Source of the DNA: Hippopus hippopus
Taxonomy: Eukaryota; Mollusca; Bivalvia; Cardiida; Cardiidae
NCBI GenBank assembly: GCA_946811185.2
Contig: OX328108.1
Span: 4,859,501 to 4,923,500 of the forward strand
Reading direction: 5' to 3'
Length of the DNA stretch: 64,000 bases
Shown here piece after piece: positions 20,443 to 31,992 of this stretch (the first letter of the stretch is position 1; each line of letters starts with the position of its first letter). A model generated the notes under the pieces. The model ran no database searches and was not told the DNA's origin. It was given only the letters and a program-made list of their open reading frames with translations. Made by a program: the position numbers and the translations under genes.

Positions 20443-20790
20443 TTAACCCTTTACCAAACAATCCCTGGTTTTCACGTCCCTGAGAAAGAAACCTTGTGTA
20501 AACATGGTGGGAAAAGGAGAAAATGCTGGTAACCAGCATTTTCTCCATTTCCCAAAATGTTTTCTACTCTCCTGAAGTCAAGTTTCAATTTTTGATTCAT
20601 GTTTATTTTGTCGTCTGCAAATACTTTCAATTTGGACAAGTCTAAAATTTTGTTGTTTTGTAAAGAGTTAAGGCTTTACCAGACAACAAAGTTTTACATG
20701 TATCCAAATTGAAAGCATTTGCAGACGACAAATTAAACGTAGCTCAAATGATGAGACTTGTCTTTGAAATGTTAGAAAATATAGTTTAGT
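20443..20790. mobile_element. TTAA-MITE full copy plus partial inverse copy
   Basis: 20443-20672 runs TTTAACCCTTTACCAAACAA to TTTTGTAAAGAGTTAA. At 20673 a second copy starts in the opposite internal orientation (CTTTACCAGACAACAAAG...GCAGACGACAAATTAAA) and stops before the hairpin. Confidence 0.8.
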
Positions 20791-20814
20791 TTAAACATAT
20801 TTATTTTACACTGA

Positions 20815-21028
20815 TTGAGGAACAAGTTCTTACATCTTATACTAATCTCTCTCGATTCTGCTTCCTGTGAACTACACTAGTACTTGTGCCGAGCGTGTGG
20901 GCCAATGAAAAATCCCTAAGTTGACACCCGCTCCTGGGTATCGAACTCAGGACCTTATGGTTACGAGGCCAATGCGCCATCTCACAACCATGGACACCAC
21001 ATGACAACCACGTACACCACACAAATAT
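20815..21028 (-). mobile_element. SINE-D, tRNA-headed
   Basis: On the - strand: TGGTTGTGAGATGGCGCATT (A-box region), GAGTTCGATACCCAGGAGC (B box), then a 3' body TGAAAAATCC..GCACAAGTACTAGTGTAGTT..ATAAGATGTAAGAACTTG. The head resembles a tRNA promoter but does not form a proper acceptor stem with its 3' side. Confidence 0.55.
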
Positions 21029-21583
21029 AGTGGAAAAGGGTGAATGTACTAGTTACCAGCATTTTCTCCAACATTTATTTCCACAACATTTTCAAAAGTT
21101 TTGTCAGGGTTGATGTAACACTGAATAAGCTAGTAACCAGCATTTTTTTCCTATTCCCACAGAGTTTTCTACCTGTTCAAAGACAAATTCCATTGCATGT
21201 GCCACACTAAGTTGACTGCACTACCACATTCCTCCTGATAAAAGCGCCCTCCCTAATGGTAGCTCCCCCTCAGAAAAACCCTTACATCATGATAACCTAA
21301 TGTACATTAGTTGATTAAAATGGCAATATTTGAAGAATTCGGTGAATATTTCCTCTAATTTGATTAATATTTCCTCTTAACAATCACAAAAACACAAAGA
21401 AACACATAATTGGACAGACTTTTCGTTTTGCAAATAGGGTACAAAATAAAGGCTCCCTATGTTTTGCATAGCTCCCGGGAGCTTTTATTAGGAAAAATAT
21501 GGTACTTTTCTATTTTGACCTAGAATTTTGTCATCTGGTAGAGAGTTATCAAGTAGCCCAAGTTTGAAGTATGTATATGTAAA
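21029..21583. other. Intergenic with degraded MITE pieces
   Basis: Short scraps of the TTAA-MITE (GTTACCAGCATTTTCTCC at 21052, AACCAGCATTTTTTTCC at 21136) and an inverted pair (GATAAAAGCGCCCTCCCTAA..TAGCTCCC at 21236 and TAGCTCCCGGGAGCTTTTATT at 21470) that may mark a separate 250-bp element. Confidence 0.4.
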
Positions 21584-21585
21584 TA

Positions 21586-21897
21586 GCCAAGCCCCTGTAG
21601 CTCAGTCGATAGTGTACAGGACTTGAGAACTGAGGGTTGCTGGTTCGATTCCTGGCCCGGCCAATTTCTTTTCGTGTATTGATGATAGTCATTGTAACAG
21701 GATTTAATCTTCTCTCACTGCTTACCATTGTTTCGACATTGGTTAAGTGGGAAAGTAGCCAGTGGCCTGGAAAGAATATTGTGCAGAGTACTGATAAAAA
21801 ACACTCTAGAAAAGCATGGATAGGTGCATTGGCCACCATGATATGACTGAAAAGAAGTTGAAAACAGCATTAAGCACCATCAAACAACAACAACAAG
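21586..21897 (+). mobile_element. SINE-A, complete, tRNA-headed
   Basis: The head GCCAAGCCCCTGTAGCTCAG..TTGCTGGTTCGATTCC has A and B boxes. The body contains GATAGTCATTGTAACAGGAT and GTGGGAAAGTAGCCAGTGG; the tail ends in CAA repeats. Flanks GTATATGTAAATA and GTATATATAAATA are a 13-bp target duplication with one mismatch. Confidence 0.85.
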
Positions 21898-21944
21898 TAT
21901 ATATAAATAACTTAAGTATTGATGGAAATGCCCAGCTCGCATGT

Positions 21945-22240
21945 TTCAGGTAGTAGAGAGTACAACTCGTAAAAACATCAAGTTTCTGGTCAGTTGAGGT
22001 TTTGGGTTCGGTTCCCACAACTGGCCATCTGATATTACTTACAGTCTTTCAGATGAGACCCTAAACCGAGGTCCTGTGTGACGGTACTATACACCGAACA
22101 CATTAAAGAACCAGGTGTAACTTAGGATCCTCTATCTGCACTATCTCCTGTAACAAAACTAACAGCCTACAGGGGGCCTCACCAATATGGGTAACCACTT
22201 GCGACAAAAAAAATAAACACAAATTCGATCAGTCACTGAT
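21945..22240 (+). mobile_element. SINE-C, complete-looking
   Basis: TGGTCAGTTGAGGTTTTGGG..TTCGGTTCCCACAACTGGCC is a tRNA-like B-box region. It is followed by CTTTCAGATGAGACCCTAAA..CCGAGGTCCTGTGTG and ATTAAAGAACCAGGTG, a conserved-looking central block shared with 15015-15335. The 3' end is A-rich. Confidence 0.65.
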
Positions 22241-22328
22241 GGATATATCAGAAATTGAACATTTTAACCAATCATACAGATGGGCTTTGAATCTGGGCTC
22301 ATCATATGGCTAGATTTAGAATTCACCA

Positions 22329-22552
22329 TTAAACCTTTACCAAACGACAATATGGTAGACTTTCCCCAAATGAAAGTGTTTGCAGACCAAAAAAAATTAA
22401 GAGTGACTCAAAATCTGAAGTTGTTTTTCAAAAGGTAGAAAGATTGTGGGAAAAGGAGAAAGTGCTAATTAGCATTTTCTCCTCCCACAATGTTTCCAAA
22501 AGGCTTCATGTATAGAGTCAATGATAATTGAGATCGTTTGGTAAAGGGTAAA
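22329..22552. mobile_element. TTAA-MITE, full length
   Basis: ATTAAACCTTTACCAAACGAC at the left and GATCGTTTGGTAAAGGGTAAA at the right. The hairpin centre is shortened to GTGCTAATTAGCAT. Confidence 0.8.
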
Positions 22553-22563
22553 AACATTTATAA

Positions 22564-23095
22564 CTAGAACTTGTTTTTCTACAAAAAAAAAAAACAGATG
22601 TCTCCCCCTGTTTTGGTGTCCGAAGGATTGATATGTGACCAAGGAAATTTCTTAGTGAAATAATGGTCATTTTTCTCAAGTTATAGAGCGGACACAAAAT
22701 TGTACTTAAAGTAATTAAGGAAAATAATGAAAGGGAAATAACTCGAAAAATATACAAGGCAGAGTTATGGTTTTTGTGCATGACACTTTGTCTCATGGTG
22801 CTTTACAAATGTGTGAAGTTTTTATCAAAATATCTCAAAAGGTTTTCAAGTTATAGAGCGGACATGATCTGTGACGGAAAATAACCAAAGGGAAATAACT
22901 TGAAAAATGTACCAGCCAGAGATATGGTTCTTGTGCATGACACTTTGTCTCATGGTGCTCTACAAACATGTGAAGTTTCTATCAAAATATCTCAAAAGGT
23001 TTTCGAGTTATAGAGCGGACATGATTTGTGACGGACAGATAGACGGACGCACAGGGAAAAAAAATGTCTCCCGAACCTGACGGGGGGAGACATAA
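22564..23095 (+). mobile_element. Helentron-like element (ATGTCTCCCCC arm)
   Basis: Starts CTAGAACTTG. The arm ATGTCTCCCCC at 22597 is exactly complementary to GGGGGAGACAT before the final AA at 23095. The body has about three diverged units of about 130 bp (AAGTTATAGAGCGGACA, CATGACACTTTGTCTCATGG), and the 3' module has GTGAAGTTTCTATCAAAATA and GACGGACAGATAGACGGACG. Confidence 0.75.
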
Positions 23096-23124
23096 TTGTT
23101 GAATAAGGCTCCTGGGGTTAACAA

Positions 23125-23312
23125 ATTGATTGACTGTTATATGGCAGTAGCCAGTGCACCTATCCATGCTTTCCCTGGAGGTTCCTTTACCAGTACTTTG
23201 CACAGTATTCTTCCCAAGCCACTGGCTGCTTTACCACATTATAGTCATCTAAACAATGATCAGTGGTGAGTGAGGAATAAACACTGTTGCAATGACTATC
23301 AATGGTTCACTC
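23125..23312 (-). mobile_element. SINE-A, headless fragment
   Basis: Minus-strand body (GCAGCCAGTGGCTTGGGAAG, GCATGGATAGGTGCACTGGC) with the tail side at 23125. The tRNA head is absent, as in a 5'-truncated retrocopy. Confidence 0.7.
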
Positions 23313-23431
23313 AGGACAATGGTCTCTTGTGTTGAACACAGATTTACCATTCTTTTCAAAGGCCACCAGTAAGCTTGTGAAAGCAAAGATGGCAATACCT
23401 TGATGGTGGAAAGAAATATGAAATCCGACAT

Positions 23432-23578
23432 GATTTGGCATTTGAGATAAACTTTTTATTCAGTGAGTCTAGATGAAATGTTATAAAGCAAGCCTTTGGC
23501 AAGCAAGCTTTGTAACATTTTTTGTCTAGAAGTTTAATAAAATTTCATCACAAAAGCCAATTAATGTCAAATTCTTTT
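23432..23578. repeat. Hairpin repeat with AAGCAAGCCTTTGGC
   Basis: TTTGAGATAAACTTTTTATT...GCAAGCCTTTGGCAAGCAAGC...TTTAATAAAATTTCATC. A relative lies at about 2690-2770. Confidence 0.5.
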
Positions 23579-25179
23579 TATCACATAACTGTATCACAAG
23601 AATTATACTTCATGATTATTAGAGCACAGGTCTACATGTACCGTACATGTCTGCTCAAATTTACATGAAACCTATTCCCTTCTTTGACAGGTGTACATTA
23701 TGTTACAGGAGAGCAGTCCTTCCTTACTGCATAGTTTCATCCTGTGTAAAATCAATAAGTAACAACTGTGTCGGGGAGAATTCTCTTTGGCTTAGTGGTT
23801 ACGGTGTTGGTCTTTCAAACTTCAAAAAACAGAGATCTTTGCAGCACTAGTTCAAATTCTGGCAGAGGAGGTTTGTATTTGAGCTATGCATTTGTTGCAA
23901 ACTTTGATGTTCGTTAGATAGGGGCTTATTCAGGATTGGCCATTGAGCCATTTGTTGTCTAAACAAGAGGGCCATGATGGCCCTGGATCGCTCACCTGAG
24001 TCAATAGGCGAAATTCACTCCACATGCATAATTCAATTTCTGACCAATTGTCAGGTCAATTGAGCTTAAAATATGATCTCTAGAGTGTCCACAAGGGATT
24101 TTTGTAAGTTGACTTAGTGACCTAATTTATCACCCCACATGACCCAATTAAGAACTCATCAAAAAATTTATCAAGACAAACATTCTGAACAGTTTTCAAG
24201 TTAATTGAGCAATAAATGTGGCCTCTAGAGTGCCCACAAGGTATTTCTTTAATTTGACCTAGTGACCTAGATTATGACCCCAAGTGAACCAATTTTGAAC
24301 TCGTCCTAGATTTCATCAAGACAAACATTTTAAATAATTTTTAAATCAGTTGAACAAAAAAATGTGGCCTCTAGAGTGCCCACAAGGTATTTCTTTAATT
24401 TGACCTAGTGACCTTGTGACCTAGTTTATGAGTCCACATGACCCAAATTCAGACTGTGAGATTTTATAATAACAAACATTCTGAACAATTTTCAAGTCAT
24501 TTATGCAATAAATGTGGCCTCTAGAGTGCCCATAAGGTATTTCTTTAATTTGACCTAGTGACCTTGTTTATGATCCCAGTTGACCTAAATTCAAACTCAA
24601 ATGAGATTTCATCAAGACTAACATTCTGACCAATTTTCAAGTCAACTGAGCAAAATATGTGGCCTCTAGAGTGCCCTTAAGGTATTTCTTTGACCTAGTG
24701 ACCTAGTTTATGACAACAGTTGACCCACTAAAAGTTTATCAAGACAAACATTCTGAATAATTCTCAAGTCATTTGAGCAATAAATGTGGCTTCTAGAGTG
24801 CCCACAAGGTATTTCTTTAATTTGACCAAGTGAGCTAGTTTATGACCCCAGGTGACCCAATTTCAAACTAGTCAGATATTTCATCAAGACAAACATTCTG
24901 ACCAATTTTAAAGTCAATTGAGCAAGAAATGTGACCTCTAGAGTGCCCTTACAGTATTTCTTTAATTAGTCCCAGTGACCTAGATTATGACCCCAAGTGA
25001 CCCAATTTTGAACTCATCATAGATTTCATCAAGACAAACATTTTAACCAATTTTCCAATCAATTGAACAATAAATGTGGCCTCTAGTGTGCCCACAAGGT
25101 ATTTCTTTAATTTAACCTAGTGACTTAGTTTAAAACCCCACATGACCCAAATTTAGACTCATGTGAGATTTTATCATAA

Positions 25180-25304
25180 CTAGAAATAGGTGTGTCAGAT
25201 GCCCATGCTAAATGGTATTGGTCACAGATATGTCATATGAGAGAATCAGTCGGTATTACAGAAAATTGTTGTTTTGGATAACAGCTTAGACAGGGTTAAG
25301 AAGG

Positions 25305-25356
<52 letters not shown>

Positions 25357-26524
25357 ACACACACACACACACACACACCTGATTAACAAAATTGAGGACT
25401 GGTCCAAGTTGAAAGCAATATGCAGACAATAAATTATATGGTTTGTATTGCATATGGTAGAAAACTTTGTGAGAAAAAGAAGAAAATGCTGGTTTTGAGC
25501 ATTCTTTTTATTCAGCGTTTTCCTTAATTTTTCAACTGAGGGTTACTTATACTCAGGATTATGAAGATCTTAACTTGAGGAATGAGAGTGAGAAATATAG
25601 CAATCATAATTACTTTGTTGGACTTCCTCTATGAGACAGGAACAAATTGGATCGAATATTATCACACTGGACTATAGTTGAAGGGTAGGTTGCAGCCACA
25701 ATATTCTCTGGCATAGTTCTTTGGATGAGTCTTTTTAAAAACCAAAACTGTATCTTCATATCACAATTCTGCCGAGCAGGATGTAAAACTGGGTTGAACT
25801 GTCAATTTAAATATTTGACCTTCAACTGTGACCTTGACTTGGGCATATCGAAACAAACTTTACGCATGACACTAGTACTTGTTAAGGAGAACAAGTGTGC
25901 GAAGTTTTTTTGAAATCCATTGATAAATGTAGAAGTTATGCTCCAGACAAGGTCAATTTAAACATTTGACCTTCAACTGTGACCTTGACCTTGGGCGTAT
26001 CGAAACAAACTTTTTGCATGACACTAGTACTTGTTTAGGAGAACAAGTGTGTGAAGTTTTTTTGAAATCCATTGATAAATGTAGAAGTTATGCTCCGGAC
26101 AAGGTCAATTTAAACATTTGACCTTCAACTGTGACCTTGACTATGGGCGTATCGAAACAAACTTTTCGCATGACACTAGTACTTGTTAAGGAGAACAAGT
26201 GTGTAAAGGTTTTTTGAAATCCATTGATAAATGTAAGAGTTATGCTCTGGACAAGGTCAATTTAAACATTTGACCTTCAACTGTGACCTTGACCTTGGGC
26301 GTATCGAAACAAACTTTTCGCATGACACTAGTACTTGTTAAGGAGAACAAGTGTGCAAAATTATTTTGAAATCCATTGATAAATGTAGAAGTTATGCTCC
26401 GGACAAGAATGGGACACACACACTAACGCAAGCACGCCTGCACGCACACACTAACACACACACACACACAGACGGACACAGGTAACTCTATATGCCCTTT
26501 CGCCATTTCATGGCGGGGCCATAA
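25180..26524 (+). mobile_element. Helentron-like element E4a (CTAGAAATAGG, about 150-bp array)
   Basis: Starts CTAGAAATAGGTGTGTCAG. It includes an AG/AC microsatellite (25311-25378) and a TTAA-MITE remnant (25380-25570). Then come tandem units with TTGACCTTCAACTGTGACC and GAAATCCATTGATAAATGTA, an AC-rich tract, the hairpin CGCCATTTCATGGCG and CATAA. Removing it restores the flanking 145-bp unit of E3 exactly (TTATCATAA|CAAACATTCTG), so it inserted without target duplication. Confidence 0.8.
25311..25378 (+). repeat. (AG)n(AC)n microsatellite
   Basis: About 18 AG units run directly into about 14 AC units. The sister copy of the host element (at 35579) has TATATATAGCC instead at this point, so the tract expanded after the copies separated. 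Confidence 0.9.
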
Positions 26525-27853
26525 CAAACATTCTGACCAATTTTCAAGTCAATTGAGCAAAAAATGTGGCCTCTAGAGTGCCCATAAGGCATTACTTTAA
26601 TTTGACCTAGTGTCCTAGTTTATGATCCCAGGTGACCCAAATCCAAACTCATCCGTGATTTTATCATGACAAACACTCTGACCAAATTTTGGGTCATTTG
26701 AGCAATAAATGTGGCCTCTAGAGTGCCCACAAGGTATTACTTTAATTTGACCTAGTGACCTAGTTTATGACCCCAGGTGATCCAATTTTGAACTGACTGA
26801 CCGCGTTGTGCTCAGGTGGGCTAACAAACTTGGAACAGGTTCACTACATACCAAATAACAAAGCTTTATGCCTTCAAGTTTTAGAAAAGAAGAATTTTAA
26901 AGTTTTCCTTCTTTGTTACTATGTTTGAACTTGCGATCCCCGGGGCAGGGCCAGTTTTGACCCCAGGGGCATTATATGAACAAACTTGGTAGAGGTCCAC
27001 TAGGAGATGCTAGATGCCAAATATCAAAGCTCTACGCCTTCAAGTTTCAGAAAAGAAGAATTTTAAAGTTTTCCTTCTTTGTTCCTATGTTCAAACTTGT
27101 GACCCCCGGGCTGGGGCCAGTTTTGACCCCAGGGGCATCATATGAACAAACTTGGTAGAGGTCCACTGGGAAATGCTACATACCAAATATCAAAACTCCA
27201 CGCCTTCCAGTTTCAGAAAAGAAGATTTTTAAAGTTTTCCTTCTTTGTTCCTATGTTCGAACTTGTGAGCCCCATAGCGGGGCCAGTTTTGACCCCAGGG
27301 GCATCATATGAACAAACTTGGTAGAGGTCCACTAGGAGATGCTACATACCAAATATCAAAGCTCTACGCCTTCTAGTTTCAGAGAAGATTTTCAAAGATT
27401 TTGCTATTTTTTTTCCTTTCTGTTGCCATGGCAACCAGAGTTTTGAGTGGAATTCAATCTCTTGAACAACTTTGGTAGAGCTTCAATCAAGGAACATCCC
27501 TGCCAAGTTTCGTCAGAATTGGCCCACCGGTTTAGGAGGAGGAGATGTTTAAAGGAATTGTGGACAGACGGACAGATGGACGCCGGACAACGACCGATCA
27601 CAATACCTCACCTTAGCACTTCTTGCTCAGGTGAGCTAATAATAGACTTACTGCCTTATAAGGTTTTCTGTCATCAAAATGATGACATTTAAGAGGAGGT
27701 AAGTAACGGGAGATCTCTCCTTCCTGACTGCATAGCTTCATTCTGCATAAATTAAATACCTAACAACTGTGTTGGGGAGAATTCTCTTTAGCTCAAAGTT
27801 TAAGGTATTGGTTGCAAACTTTCATGTTCATAAGATGGGAGCTAATCTGCGAT

Positions 27854-28242
27854 TTGAACCTAGGGCCTCTTGCAACCAAAGCAAAAATCCTACCCCTAGA
27901 ATTGATTTTTTTTCTAGACTATATTCTTTGGACATCTTGTCTGTAAACAAAACATAGAAAGCACTAGAAAGGACACAGACATTACTAAAAATAGTTCCAA
28001 AGAAATTTTCGTTTAATAATTTTGTTTTGAATCTAAAAATGATAAAATTCACAACCTTGACATGATTATCTAGTTTGGCATTCATTTTCACAGAGAAACC
28101 TGGGTCTGCAAGGTGTCAGAGATGAGGTGTATGATTGCATAGCTTTGACCAAATATGGCACTGTTTGCTTATCACAAATGTGTGTAAGATGATGAAATTG
28201 CAATGGCTGTATTACACTGAAAATAAGGATGCTTATCTCTTT
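27854..28242. other. Intergenic, no repeat recognised
   Basis: No terminus, RNA gene or coding signal seen. Short open frames here show no family resemblance. Confidence 0.35.
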
Positions 28243-28717
28243 ACCACACACTGCAGACTTTTAACAACTCTGGGAAATAAGCCTTTTGAAAACATTGTGG
28301 GAAAAGGAGAAAATGATGGTTACCAGCATTTTCTCCTTTGCTCACAATGTTTTCTGCTCTATGAAAGAACAAGAGCTTTGCAGAACGGTGCATATACGCC
28401 CGAAGGGGCTTGACAGTAAAATGGGTTAAAATCAAGAATGGCTGAAAAGATCCAGATTTTAAGTCACACGCACAGCTACAAATCATAGAGATTCATTGTG
28501 GTTAAGTTTGGACTTATTCCAATGAAAACTGTAGGAGGAGTTGCGCACACAAGAAAATGCTAACGGACAGACAGACGGACGGATGACCGGGGCCGAAACA
28601 TAATATGACCCATTGGGCATAAAAAAAAGGCTCCATTTGAGCCACATTGAAGTTGTCATCTGCAAGTGCTTTAAATTTGGACAAGGCTAAAATTTTGTTG
28701 TCTGGTATAGGGTTAAG
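28243..28717. mobile_element. TTAA-MITE split by a 260-bp insertion
   Basis: Left part 28243-28365 (CTCTTTACCACACACTGCAG to TTTTCTGCTCTATGAAAG); right part about 28628-28717 (GGCTCCATTTGAGCCACATT to TTGTTGTCTGGTATAGGGTTAA). The two halves join into one normal copy when the insertion is removed. Confidence 0.8.
28368..28621 (+). mobile_element. Small Helentron-like element without array
   Basis: Starts CAAGAGCTTTGCAG and ends CCCATTGGGCATAA. It has the ACGGACAGACAGACGGACGG tract near its 3' end but no tandem units. The inner arm pair (ATACGCCC against GGGCAT) is short and imperfect. It could be a minimal, array-less member of the group. Confidence 0.6.
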
Positions 28718-29350
28718 TGATTGAAAAGTAAGTTGAGGGAACAAAAGAATTTGGCATTAAAGAAAACACAAATGATGATATATGAAACTATTTATTGGTC
28801 AAAAAGCAGATTTCAAAGAACTCTCCTAAATGGCAGAACCTAATCCCTCAAAATACCGAAAACTGACCATCAAATATCAAAAACTGACAAAAACACTTTA
28901 TAGATGAACACTACAACAATAACACTGCACCGTTAACAACAAGATTATGATGAATTTTACACAAAACTCTTTCGGAAATGACAAAGATTTCAGACTTGTC
29001 GGCATCGAGAGCACTTGCAGACAAGGTATATGTGGCTCAAATAATGGGTTTTGTTTTTGAAAGGTCAGAAATTCTGTGAGAAAAAAGAAAGAGAATGATG
29101 GTTACCAAGTTTGAAAACAACAAAATTCCATTTTGCTAAAATGCCACAAATTAGTCTTTCAAAGGGTTGAAAACAGAGGGAAAAGACTTTTTTCAACAAG
29201 GTCATTAAAACTCAGGACTATCTTGAAAAGCATAAAAGGAATCGCTCAAGTGAAGTCTTGAAAGTGGTTGTTTAGAGCAAGTGGTCTCTCTATCTGAAGA
29301 GAACATAGCAATTTTAACTGTTTGTCATGGGCATGCACCCATTCTTGTGC
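28718..29350. other. Intergenic, weak MITE remnants
   Basis: Bases 28970-29230 contain faint TTAA-MITE words (TGACAAAGATTTCAGACTTG, GAGCACTTGCAGACAAGG, TCATTAAAACTCAGGACT). The rest is unassigned. Confidence 0.4.
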
Positions 29351-29579
29351 ATTAACCCTTTACCAGGTGACAAAATGTTAGTCTTGTCCAACTTGAAAGC
29401 ATTTGCAGACAACAATTTCAATGTGGTTCAAATGGTGCAATCTTACTTTGATAGGGTAGAAAACATGGTGGAAAAAGGAGAAAATGCTGGTTACCAGCAT
29501 TTTCTCCTTTTCCCACAACGTTTTCAGAAGGCCTCTTCTACAGGGTCATGAAATCCTGAGATTGTTTGGTAAAGGGTTA
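29351..29579. mobile_element. TTAA-MITE, complete
   Basis: TTAACCCTTTACCAGGTGAC to GATTGTTTGGTAAAGGGTTAA, hairpin AAATGCTGGTTACCAGCATTT. Confidence 0.85.
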
Positions 29580-29607
29580 AATATTGAACAATACATACAT
29601 ATCATAT

Positions 29608-29871
29608 ACATGAGTCATGCTCTGCAAAAGGGGGGCTTAATGCATCTGCCAAAAGTATCAATCCATGTCAGCCTGCCCAGTATGCACAGGCAGACCTGGG
29701 TCGAAACTTTTTGCTTTTCGTCAACTTTCTGCACCTCAAAAGACCATTTTACCTCATGATTCAATCAGTTATTACACAAAATAGATTTTATGGATCCAGA
29801 GTTCAGTAAAGACTTGCTTAGTATAATGAATTACAGAGATGTATTAAGCCCCCTTTTGCCAGCTCGTGGCT
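29608..29871. mobile_element. MITE with GAGTCATGCTCTG termini, copy 3
   Basis: CATGAGTCATGCTCTGCAAAA...GGGGGGCTTAATGCATCTGCC and GTATTAAGCCCCCTTTTGCC, with a TCAGCCTGCC..GGCAGACCTGGG centre. Confidence 0.7.
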
Positions 29872-30066
29872 GACATGGATTTCAAAAATATCATAATATA
29901 CCAATATCATATGGTGTTTTTTTTTGTGTATATCTGTGATATATGCTACAATAATAATATCCAACATTACCCCCACTTCCCCGACTTTCTGCTCATTCTT
30001 TCCATCAAAAAGACAGACATTGCCACAACAATGGACACCATTGGCTCAGAACTCACAATTTGTCCA

Positions 30067-31041
30067 TTAACACTTTACCAAGTAACAAAATTTTAGACTT
30101 TTGCTCAAATTGAAAGTTTTTGTAGACAAAGTAAATAGAACATATCATTATGTGAATTTATAGATGTTATAAAATTCTACAGGGAAGTATAGAAATTTAG
30201 ACAAATTGCTGGTAATAAATTCTGATTTTTTTTTTAAAAATGAGGTTTGTAAATCATTAAACTGTTAGCCAGGTACAGTAGTAACATTTTGACATAGAAG
30301 TATTTGTTTTTGAGGGCTGTGTGTTTTGGATATATTGTAATCAATCTTATTTCACTCTTCACAACACAGCAAAATTTTTACATGTGTGTCCAAACCAAAA
30401 GCATTTCAAGAGGACTAATTGAATTTGATTTAACCCTTTACCGTAAAATGCCAACGTTTAACGACCCTTGAAAAAAAAATCTTCTGAAAACATTGTAGGA
30501 AAAGGAGAAAATGCTGGTAACCAGCATTTTCTCCTTTTCCCACATTGGTTTTTTACTCCATACAAGAAAAATTGCACCATTTGAGCCCCAATGCAATTGT
30601 TGTCTGCAACTGCTTTCAATTTAGACCAGTTTAAAATTTTGTTGTTCAGTAAAGGGTTAGATAATGGGATTTGTCTTCAAAAGGGTAGGAAACATTTCCT
30701 ATAATGTCTTCAAAAGCCTTCTTCCTGTCCGGTTGTTAAAAGGTTGTGTTTGTATGAAAAGGGTTAAATTTAAGTTCATTATACCAAAAATTCTCAATAT
30801 ACTTAGATGTGTTCCTTTTTCAACATGCAAGATGAAAATTTCTAAGCTTTGTCCATAACTAAAGAGTTAACCCTCACACACAATCGCAAGGTTTTAATGC
30901 CCCTGAGCATTTTCTCTTTTCCCCATGTTTTCTCTATTTCAAGAAGTAAAATTCCATCATTTTGTCAGCATTTAGTTTGTCCTGTGCAGATGCTTTCAAT
31001 TTTGACAAGCCTAATAATTTGTCACATGGTAAAGAGTTAAC
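30067..31041. mobile_element. TTAA-MITE pieces: 30067-30130, 30431-30660, 30661-30766, 30866-31041
   Basis: 30067 is a left arm only. 30431-30660 is complete (TTTAACCCTTTACCGTAAAA to GTTCAGTAAAGGGTTAG). 30661-30766 is a right half. 30866-31041 has both ends but a large central deletion removing most of the hairpin (CCCCTGAGCATTTTCTCTTT). Confidence 0.8.
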
Positions 31042-31257
31042 TTATGCCCCAGCAGAAAAATAAAGAACAAAAGAATGTGGTTAGAGCCAATTTCATAAAC
31101 TGATGCACCAGCAGAAAAAAAGAAACAAGTTATATACATATATAATAGAGTAATGAAAAAACAATTAGGGAAAAAAAACAGTTTTAAGGAAAGATTATAC
31201 ATGATATAAGTAAATATATAAAAGTGCAGTTACACATATCAAGTATATATATTTCAT

Positions 31258-31716
31258 TTAATCCTTTACCAAACAAGAAAATTTGTCTCAGGACTCAACC
31301 GATTTGAAAGGATTTGCAGCAGCCAAATCAAATGAAGCTTAAATGATGATTTTTGTCTTTGATAGGGTACAAACCATTAAGAAAATTGGGAAAAGGAGAA
31401 AATGCTGATTACCAGCATTTTCTCCTTGTCCCATAATGTTTTCAATAGCTTTATTTCCTCGGGTGGGTAAAAGTCAGGATTGTGTGGTAATAGGGTTAAC
31501 TCTTTACCACACAATCCCGACTTTCAGCGACTCTGAGGAAGAGGCCCTCTTTTTTTTTAAAAACATTGTGGGAAAAGGAGAATATGCTGGTAACCAGCAT
31601 TTTCTCCTTTACCCACAATGTTTTCTTTTCATCATTTGAGCCGTGTTTATATTGTCGTCTGCAAATGCTTTCAATATGGACAAGTCTAAAATCTTGTTGT
31701 TTGGTAAAGGGTTAAC
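31258..31716. mobile_element. Two abutting TTAA-MITEs (31258-31499, 31496-31716)
   Basis: Opposite internal orientations sharing one TTAA. The second reads TTAACTCTTTACCACACAA to TTGTTTGGTAAAGGGTTAA, with a poly-T insertion before ACATTGTGGG. Confidence 0.85.
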
Positions 31717-31992
31717 AGGTAACAGTGCTCAACACTGTCTGTCGGATAAAAAGTATATAACACACTTAAATGATTTGAATATTCATTTGGTAACTCTGTT
31801 ATATCAATATTTATATTAAAATTTGAATATCCATATACATAATGTAACTTCAGGCATGTGCAGTATAGTGTGATTTGTGAACATGATATTCCGCTCCTCT
31901 GTAAACCACAGAGTTGTGCACCATCTATTATATCAATCCCATTGATTAGAGTTACTTCCCTTTACTCTAATTCACATAGGAGTCATCTCCCT
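31717..31992. other. 3' flank of CYB561
   Basis: Immediately downstream (in - sense) of the CYB561 stop. AT-rich; probably 3' untranslated sequence at least in part. No AATAAA is close; TTTATT at about 31446 (AATAAA on the - strand) lies inside a MITE. Confidence 0.4.

Larger units (their letters stand above)
23963..27639 (+). mobile_element. Helentron-like element E3 (CTCACCTGAG arm), composite
   Basis: CAAGAGGGCCATGATGGCCCT, arm GCTCACCTGAG, then units of about 145 bp (GTGGCCTCTAGAGTGCCCAC in each). A 3'-end-like GTGCTCAGGTGGGCTAA appears early at 26807-26823. A second array of about 165-bp units (AACTTGGTAGAGGTCCACT) follows, then the 3' module (CCAAGTTTCGTCAGAATTGG, GGACAGACGGACAG) and the true end GCTCAGGTGAGCTAA. 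It is interrupted by element E4a. Confidence 0.8.
23701..27853 (+). mobile_element. Second, decayed TRIM split by a 3.7-kb insertion
   Basis: The left LTR (23701-23918) starts TGTTACAGGAGAGCAGTCC and ends GTTCGTTAGA; a PBS-like TAGGGGCTTATTCAGGAT follows. The interior GGCCATTGAGCCATTTGTTG is cut at 23962 by element E3 and resumes at 27640 with TAATAGACTTACTGCC, the purine tract AAGAGGAGG, and a right LTR (27702-27835) with a large deletion. A PBS-like TGGGAGCTAATCTGCGAT follows the right LTR too, hinting that this was once a tandem array of LTR units. Confidence 0.75.

Noticed and set aside
23963..27639. Rep/helicase gene in the larger Helentron-like elements
   Set aside because: Their interiors are tandem arrays or nested repeats; no long frame exists on either strand.
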